Positions 57,121 to 64,000 of a stretch of 64,000 bases of DNA are shown piece after piece. Every line of letters begins with the position of its first letter. Position 1 is the stretch's first letter. The notes under the pieces were generated by a model. That model searched no databases, had not been told where the DNA came from, and saw nothing but the letters and a program-made list of their open reading frames with translations. The DNA is taken from the NCBI GenBank assembly GCA_030280995.1, contig JASXTE010000017.1, forward strand, positions 11,618,498 to 11,682,497, read 5' to 3'. Position numbers and translations under genes: made by a program. The DNA comes from Hemileia vastatrix (Eukaryota; Basidiomycota; Pucciniomycetes; Pucciniales; Zaghouaniaceae).

Positions 57121-60100
57121 ATGCTGATGACACAATAGCACTGGATGATACTTCAAGTGATTGTGCCAGCAATATTTCATATGAATCTCAACAAGAAATC
57201 TTGATTCTGGAAGAAGATTTTCATTATTTAAATACTATTGATATTGATAATAATGATTTATCTACAGTTGAGGATGCTGAGATCATAAGGAACATTGAGG
57301 ATAGCTCAATTGTTATTGCCCCTTGCAAGGCACCAGACTTGATCAATGGAACCAGCATGGAAGTTGTTCTGAATTCTGAAGCTGGAGGAAGTGTAGTATC
57401 TGAAAAAGCACTTGCTTCAGTGGATCAAGACTAAAAATAAAAACTTATTCCTATCATTTCTGAAATTGGAGAGGTTATGGCTCTTTTTTGTCCCCCATCG
57501 GTAAATACAAAGCCACAGCGTTTTTTAAATATAACAATGGTTTTGTAAGAGCTATTTGTGATTTTGTTGTCATGAAAAATAATAACTTAAGCAGTTGGTT
57601 TATTACAGGAAATGATATTTAAACCAAGTATGGCAAAAAATTGGAGCCTTCAAACCAATGTTTCACAATGGGGATGAATGGGAAGAGAAAATTTAAGATT
57701 TCCTCCTCCAAAAAATCAAAAAACCCAGAATTGAACACATTTAATTCTGTGGTTCAACATAAAGGAAGATCTACAAAAGAAATGCATGCCCTTATGTCTG
57801 AAATTGACAATGCTTCTTTTGGAGAACAACTTTCTGGTGAGGATAAAGATTCCATCATTAAATTGATAAAATCTTTTTCTATGGCCTTTGCTCATGGGTC
57901 ACATGAACTAGGATTAGTTAAAGAAGAAATGAAACTTTCATTATCTTTTCCATTAACTGACATACCACCTAGTTTAAAGAAGAAGCCTTATCCTGCTTCT
58001 CTCACAAAGAGAAAAGATATTGAGGATAATATCTCTACCCTTTTAAAAATGAATATTATTGAAAAGGTAGTTGAAACACCTAAATATTGTGTTATCTCAC
58101 CTCTCCTAATTTCTTATGAGAAAGATAAAGCCTGGTTTTGTGGTGATTATAGAGCATTAAATACTTATAATGTTGATGATATCTATCCTTTACCTAGAAC
58201 TAGCTCTTTACATGCTACCTTACAAGGTGCTAAATATATCAGCTGTCTGGATGGTTACAAGAGATATTACCAGGTACCTGTTGAGAAGAATTCCCAGAAT
58301 TTTCTGATGATTGCTACTCATATGGGTATTTATAAGTATGTTAGGATGCTATTTGGCCCTAAAAATGCCCTTTCAATTTTTCAAAAAGTTATGGATAACA
58401 CATTCCATCAAGAGATAATTGAAGGATGGCTGATAGTTTATATTGTTGATATCATCATATTCTCAAAAATATTTGAGGACCATCTTAACCACCTGTGTAA
58501 GGTTTTCCACAAATTGGATGAAATAAATATGACACTTTCTTTGAAGAAATGTAAATTTGGTTTTCATTCTTTAAAAGTACTTGGTTAAGTTGTTTCAGGG
58601 TTACAGATATGTGTTGACCAAAAAAAAGTGGCAGCCATACAACAGGGGAAGGCTCCTACCACAGTTAGAGAGCTCCAGAGTTTTTTGGGAATGTGTGGAT
58701 ACTATAGACAGTATATTAGAAATTACCAAGTCATAGATTTACCCCTTACCCAATTGACTAGAAAGGATGTTGCCTTGGTCTTGAATAGTGAAAGACAGAG
58801 AGCTTTTGACACTATTAAACACTGTTTAATGTCAGCACCAATTCTTGCTTTACCTAACTTTAATCAACCATTTTTTTTACACTGATTCCTGTTTTATTGG
58901 TCTTGGTGCTGCCTTCAATCAAAAACAAGTGATGAATGATAAATTATCAGAAGTGGTAATTTGTTATATTTAAAGAACCTTGAGAAATAGTGAATTGAAA
59001 TATGGTGCCACTCAGCTTGAGTTTTTAGCCGTAGTGTGGGCTCTAGAAAAGCTACATTATCACCTAGATGACCAGAAATTTGAACTTGTCATTGAATGCA
59101 GTGCAGTTAAATCCCTTTTAAACTTGAAAACACCTAACAGACATATGTTCAGATGGCAGTTAGATGTTTGGGAATACAGAGAGAGAATGACAATTATTCA
59201 TAAGGCTGGTATTGTTCACTCAAATGTGGATATTTTATCAAGGTTACATTTACCAAATGATGACTCTAATTCTGCTTATCATCCTGAGGATGAAATTATT
59301 CATATTCATTGGATATATGTGGTTGATAGTGAGGAAGAGCTATTAAAGCTTATTCTGGATTCATATGATAAGGACACTGACAAAAAAAAGTTAGACACCA
59401 TATTAAATGATCCAAAGAATGCTTCAATACAAGCATTAATTAAAACCCTTCCACCAAAGTACCAAAAGGCTTTGGAAAAAGGTAAATTTTCAATTGATGA
59501 AGGATATCTATATTATAGAAGAAAGTTGAGTAATTTTATTGTTATTCCTCATTCTATGAAGGAAATCATCTTGAAAATTTGTCATGATTACATGTTAGCT
59601 GGACATTTTGATCTTGAAAAAAAATGATCAGAATTAAAAACACTACTTGGTGGGTTAATATGTCTGTAGACATCAAATTATATGTTGAATCCTGTGATTC
59701 TTGCCAAAACCAAAAAGATTGACTGGTAAGAGAGCTGGATTAATGAAACTTATAAAACCTCCTGATGCACCATGGCAGATAGTAAACATGGATTTTGTAA
59801 CATGATTACCCATGGCTCAAAAAGACAGTTATAACTCTTGTTGGGTTATTGTTGACAGATTCACAAAAATGTGTAAATTCATCCCCAACCACAAGGATGT
59901 TTCCACTAAAGAATTGGCCTTCTTATGGTGGTCTCATATATTTAATACTGCAGGTTTTCCTAAGCCATAATCTCTGACAGGGACACTTAATTTACTTTTG
60001 AATTTTGGATGTCTCTGATGGATGTTTGTGGTTGTGATCTGAAACTTTCTACTGCCCATCATCCTCAGACTGATGGAATAGCTGAAAGAATGATTCAGAC

Positions 60101-60863
60101 TTTAGAGGACATGATAAGAAGGTGTTGTGCCTTTGGCCTTGAGTATAAAGACAATGACAGATTCACTCATGATTGGGTTACCTTACTGCCTGGGTTGGAA
60201 TTTGCTTATAATAGCACTGTTCATTCTGTAATTCAAAGAAAGCCTTTTGAGCTCTGGCTTGGATATGTTTCAAATACTCCTGCCCGAATTCTCAATAATA
60301 AAATACCTTAATTGGATTTACATCCATGTGTAAAATCGTTTCTTCAAATGCAACAACTTTTCAGAAGTTATGCTAAAAAATGTATTAAAAAATCCTTTGA
60401 ATATGAGAAGAAGAGATGGGACAAATCTCATGAAGAATACACTTTTAAAAAGGGTAATGAAGTTTTGATTTCTACAGTCCACTTCAATCTACAAGGTAAT
60501 AACAAATTGAAAGGTCCATTTGTTGTCAGAAGACTGGTTGGTGATAATTCAGTTGAAGTTATTTTGTATTCTACATATGACAGAAAACATCCTGTTTTTC
60601 CAATATCTCTTTTGAAACCTTACACATATAATAGTGATTTATTTCCCAAAAGGAGGGGAAGACCAAAAAAGACCCCTAAAGAAATCACTGAGACAGCAGA
60701 AATTGATAAGATTCTAAATGACAGAATAGTTACTGCTGAAAAAGGTACAGAATACTTATTGAGATTCAAGAATAAATCATTTGAATATGATTCTTGGATA
60801 CCTGGGAAGGAGATATCTAATATTACTACTCTGCTAAAGAAATATAAAAAGAAAAAATCATAG
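57121..60863 (+). pseudogene. Pol of element G, broken
   Basis: Protease near 57360 reads LNSEAGGSV, so the catalytic Asp and the following Gly are changed. RT open stretch 57641-58588: CLDGYKRYYQ and YIVD in place of YIDD. RNase H 58628-59627 (SFLGMCGYYRQYI, ECSAVKSLLNLKTPNRHMF). Integrase remnants 59640-60311 with ATG-ward zinc end SCDSCQ, PQTDGIAERMIQ; the region around 59950-60000 has lost bases. C-terminal open stretch 60312-60863: FNLQGNNKLKGPF, AT-hook KRRGRPKK, chromodomain EYLLRFKNKSFEYDSWIPG and the family's natural stop. Catalytically dead. Confidence 0.88.
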
Positions 60864-60891
60864 CATTTTTTTGTTTTTTTTGTTTTTTTTT

Positions 60892-60903
60892 AGAGTGAGG
60901 GAG
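60892..60903 (+). other. Polypurine tract of element G
   Basis: AGAGTGAGGGAG before TGTCAG of the 3' LTR. Confidence 0.85.
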
Positions 60904-61693
60904 TGTCAGCCAGGCTTCTAGACTTACCCAGTAAAATAAGTATTTATTTACTGGATGAAGCCACACCTTATTATTTTATTTTTATTAATTATAATTTATT
61001 TACATTAAATTTACCTATAACAAATTAACTAATTAAAAACTGGTAAAGTTTGTGAATAATTAATATTAATATTAAAATGTCCCTGATATTTCTATTTTCT
61101 AACACCATGCTTGATGACAGGTAAAAAGTAATAGAAATTTATATTAAAAAAAATTAAAATAAAAATTAAATATTCAAATAAAATTAAATAACTACAAAAA
61201 ATTCAAATTACTTTTTTAAAATTGACATTTACAGTAAATTTTAAATACACTAATTTATTTCTTTCATATACAGTAAATACACTTTTCTGACTCCTTCTTT
61301 TTGGAACAACCTTATTAATTGGAAATATTTTTCTGGAATATTCCTTTCTTCTCTCAGACTACTGTATTTAGGATTTTAACACCGTGCTTTGTCTCTCCTT
61401 TGCCTATATAAGGCCTTCCTTTCTGGTTGTTTTTGCATTCCTTACTTACTTATTATTTTATTAAACCAACTTATTACAATCAACATATTTATTACTATTT
61501 ATTTTTTTTAGTATTAATTTACAATAATTCTAAATCATTAATTATAATATTTATTAAATTTTTTACCTCTTTAACTTTAGTAAAGCAAATAAAAGATAAA
61601 CATACGTACTTAAACTGTGAAATCCCAAAATCCCCCTATCACAACGGCTGGACCGCTGTTAAAAACCTTCTAGACATAAAAGACCCCTTGACA
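60904..61693 (+). repeat. 3' LTR of element G
   Basis: 790 bp, TGTCAGCCAGGCTTCTAG to CCCCTTGACA, with TATATAAG at 61405-61412. CTTAA (61694-61698) is the target duplicate. Confidence 0.92.
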
Positions 61694-61839
61694 CTTAATT
61701 TCAATTAAGTAAATAATAAATCTCTTTAATATCAGCATTTGACTTTTTTTCATTTACACAGGCAAGTAAAAAAGTTTGATTTCTTTATTTTTCAGAATTT
61801 AGTTGCTTCATTTTTAATTCATCAGCTTATAACTGAACT

Positions 61840-62960
61840 TTGGCATTTTCCAATTAAAATTAATTTTTTTTGAATTTTTTCATTATCCTCTCTTTGAATC
61901 CTAACCTTCTCCCTCTCCAAATCTGAACAATCTTTCTCAATTTCTAAAAATCTTTCTTCCTTTGATTGTGAATGAAACTACCTCTTATCCTCAAAAATTA
62001 GTTGACATTATGCATTTTTTTCATGAGACTCCAACCTCATGATTTAAATTCATGCCTGTTCTTTTTCTACAACAAGTTTAACTTTTAAGAGTAAGATGAA
62101 TAAATTAGAAAATTTCTTTAGTCAAAAAAATGTAAAAATATAACCTTGTTTGAATTTATTAAAAATTTACTCATAAGCAGAAAAAACAGCCTTTGATGTT
62201 GATTGAGTTGTCCCAAAACTAGCAGAAGCTCCTTTCTTGAGTCTGTTTCTAGGAGGAATTATTTCTTTATCATCTAATCTTTCATTGTCAGCTACTTCCT
62301 AAAAAATTTGTATATTTGATGAGGCTTATGTCTGGTTTATACATGGGGAGTAAATCAGCACTACAAAAGAAAAAATAATAGCAAAAGTAATTTAGTCTTA
62401 CTACCATGAGCTCATCAAGCTCAATGTCAGAATATGCAGATGGTTCTCCAAACTCTGGAGAGTCAAGTGAAGGATCTAAAGGAAAATCTTGACTATTTTT
62501 ATGAGACTCAGAAATTCTTGGGCCTTTATTCATGTGCAAGGGGTCAACATTGGGCCTTTGTCCAAAGAGTTTTTCCATTTGATCATAAAAAGGACACATA
62601 GAGTTGAGTTTTTCAGAAACAGATGTGATTCCATGCTTTTCATCATATTTTTTAACTCCAAACCAAGTTGAAGAAGAAGCCATCTTTGCTTTCTTGTATT
62701 TTGTTTTATAATTTTTGATTCTTTCCCTTCATTTACTTTGTTGTCAAATCCATCTTACCTTTATTTTTTGATTTCAACTCCACTGCAATTTGAGTAAAGC
62801 TACTCAATTTTGATGCGGGTGGAAAACCAACTTGAGTGAACTTTTCACAGCAAAAACAGGCATCAAAATTAGGTTTAATTTTCAGCCAGTTAATTACAAT
62901 CAGAAGGTCAGAAAGTTTCAATTGAGTAAATTTTTGAGAAGTAGATTTTGGGCAAGTCAT
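61840..62960 (-). pseudogene. Myb/SANT-like partner protein of a Harbinger transposon, decayed
   Basis: Second protein of PIF/Harbinger elements, which binds the element ends and brings in the transposase. N-terminal part at 62733-62960: LKLSDLLIVINWLKIKPNFDACF and SSFTQIAVELKSKNKGKMDLTTK, a SANT/Myb-like helical segment. Central signature at 62402-62683: GVKKYDEKHGITSVSEKLNSMCPFYDQMEKLFGQRPNV. An intron 62299-62401 (GTAAGA...TTTTAG) leads to 62167-62298. A coiled-coil-coding remnant (RFLEIEKDCSDLEREK) lies at about 61860-61980. Two stops and one shift between 62670 and 62740, and more downstream, show decay. Its transposase is not beside it. Confidence 0.75.
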
Positions 62961-63424
62961 AAAAAATTAACACTAAACAAAGAAATTTGTGAAAAAAGAA
63001 AATTTTGTTGAAGAAAAGGAGAAACTAACAAAGATTTTTGATATTTATGATGCCTTTTATAAAAATAAGAAGTTGTGAGTATATAAATTTTAGCATAAAC
63101 ATTTTCAAAAAAACAGAATAAAATGTAATAGACATACTCTGGTGTGAAAGAGAAAAATTTGATTTTGAAATGAACTGGGCAATAAGAGTTGTGATGTGGA
63201 GTATATGGGTGAGGATGGAAGGAAGGTGATGTTCAGCTGATTGGGAGGATGTGGGTACTTATACAATGAAATGTGGTTAATTAAATTGTACAAAAGTAGG
63301 ATGTATTTGACCGCATGTTTGAGACCCTAAGTACCAAACCAGCCATGCTTCATGGTGATTTTGTGTGGTGTTTTTCAAATGAAACCCACTATGCCTTTTA
63401 GGTAATGTTTGAGACCCCCTATTA
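62961..63424 (-). other. 5' flank and terminus of the right-hand Harbinger element
   Basis: No gene seen. GAGACCCCC followed by TATTA (63411-63424) matches the form of the other Harbinger right ends (CCCCC then TATTA at 1602-1611 and 15859-15868). GTTTGAGACCC also occurs at about 63319, a possible subterminal repeat. Confidence 0.5.
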
Positions 63425-63811
63425 TATATCCAAAGATGAAATCATTGTGTGCATGGAAAACATATAAAAGTCTTTGATGGGGTTGTGCAGCATAGTTGAG
63501 TAGGTTATAACAAAAATAAGATCAAGTCAAAAGGGCAGGATCAAGAATTAATATAAGGCAGGTTATACGTCTACAACCTATTTTTGATACAGATACAGCC
63601 TGAAATACAATTTTTCTTGTTTTATGCATTCTTACACCACCAAATGAAATCATGTACTTATTAATATTCATATATTATATTGTATGCAATAATACATACA
63701 CTTTTTCAAACCCAGTGCAAGTTATAATTCTTCCCTCACTCTCACTCTTGCTCTTGCTCTTTCTCTTTCTCTAGTTTTTGCTTTTTTTTCTTATACTCAT
63801 AACAAAATATT
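63425..63811. other. Spacer, no gene seen
   Basis: AT-rich sequence with a CTCTTGCTCTTGCTCTTTCT simple repeat near 63745-63770. Nothing else recognisable. Confidence 0.6.
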
Positions 63812-64000
63812 GGGGGTGAAATTTCTAGCAGGTCCTCAACCTGAACTCAGATTGAACTCAGATTGAACTCATACTGAACCCATACTGCACTCTAGTTGAA
63901 CACCCACCTAAAACTGTTCTGCTAAGTGGTGTTCATCCCTGATTGTATGGTTCCTTCATCAATAGCTCAATGTGTGTTCAATCTGTGGTGTGTTTGGGTC
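63812..64000 (-). mobile_element. MITE copy 2, cut by the window end
   Basis: Reverse complement of 17053-17330: GGGGGTGAAATTTCTAGCAG end, CTCAACCTGAACTCAGATTG, only a few GAACTCATACT units instead of eight, then the same body (CACCTAAAACTGTTCT, CAATGTGTGTTCAATCTGTG). The palindrome at this end is eroded. Confidence 0.85.

Larger units (their letters stand above)
25997..61693 (+). mobile_element. Ty3/gypsy chromovirus G, outermost of second nest
   Basis: CTTAA flanks both ends (25992-25996 and 61694-61698). The 5' LTR is 25997-26698 plus 53832-53919, exactly 790 bp, equal to the 3' LTR 60904-61693. The break in the 5' LTR is filled by element H, with CATAC on both sides. Interior 53920-60903 holds a leader array, ORF1, gag and pol. 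Confidence 0.88.

Noticed and set aside
62670..62740. Second intron in the Myb-like partner gene
   Set aside because: A GTAAGA donor exists, but the interval still resembles partner-protein coding with two stops and one shift, so decay explains it better.
63105..63293. Minus-strand 62-codon frame near the right Harbinger element
   Set aside because: Low-complexity composition, no homologous motif, and it lies in the 5' flank of the partner gene.

Overview
The window is eukaryotic, AT-rich and almost entirely transposable elements. GT-AG introns of 50-103 nt with CTAAC/CTGAC-type branch sites, chromodomain Ty3/gypsy retrotransposons, PIF/Harbinger DNA transposons and a Zn2Cys6-like domain all point to a fungus. 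A basidiomycete with a large repeat-rich genome, such as a rust fungus, is my best guess; the species is inference. No rRNA, tRNA or CRISPR array was seen, and no clear host housekeeping gene.

Layout. 1-1606: right part of a PIF/Harbinger transposon with its DDE transposase (minus strand). 1798-24781: gypsy element C (+; target duplication ATATC). Its 5' LTR is split by a Harbinger-type element (2092-15863), which is split by gypsy element A (2205-15023), whose 3' LTR is split by element D (10355-13725). A Harbinger-type MITE sits in the leader of C. 24787-25996: spacer with T-rich degenerate repeats and one small orphan ORF. 25997-61693: gypsy element G (+; target duplication CTTAA). Its 5' LTR is split by element H (minus; 26699-53826; target duplication CATAC). 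The gag of H is split by the best-preserved element, B (minus; 32066-42716; target duplication ATTGT), and the 5' LTR of B is split by solo LTR E (40668-42167; target duplication GGAAC). Removing each insert gives LTR pairs of equal or near-equal length (C 1287/1285, A 1303/1305, B 1130/1130, H 795/795, G 790/790), which supports the nesting. 45048-52681 inside H is a different, GC-richer unit, K: a truncated gypsy pol on the minus strand facing two spliced Zn2Cys6-like genes on the plus strand, among repeated hairpins. 61.8-63.4 kb: decayed Myb/SANT-like partner gene of another Harbinger element. 63812-64000: second MITE copy.

How the genes work together. Elements A, B, C, G and H are one chromovirus lineage: LTR, leader with hairpin or tandem array, a short spliced first ORF, Gag with a CCHC knuckle, then protease, reverse transcriptase, RNase H and integrase ending in an AT-hook plus chromodomain, a purine-rich tract AGAGTGAGGGAG, and the 3' LTR. 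All copies carry stops or frameshifts; B is nearest to intact.

The most novel signal is the short first ORF. In all five copies it overlaps the Gag frame in the +1 frame, is reached by a conserved intron, carries a coiled coil and ends in a conserved Pro-x-(x)-Trp-stop. Next are the convergent Zn2Cys6 genes and the covarying hairpins of unit K.
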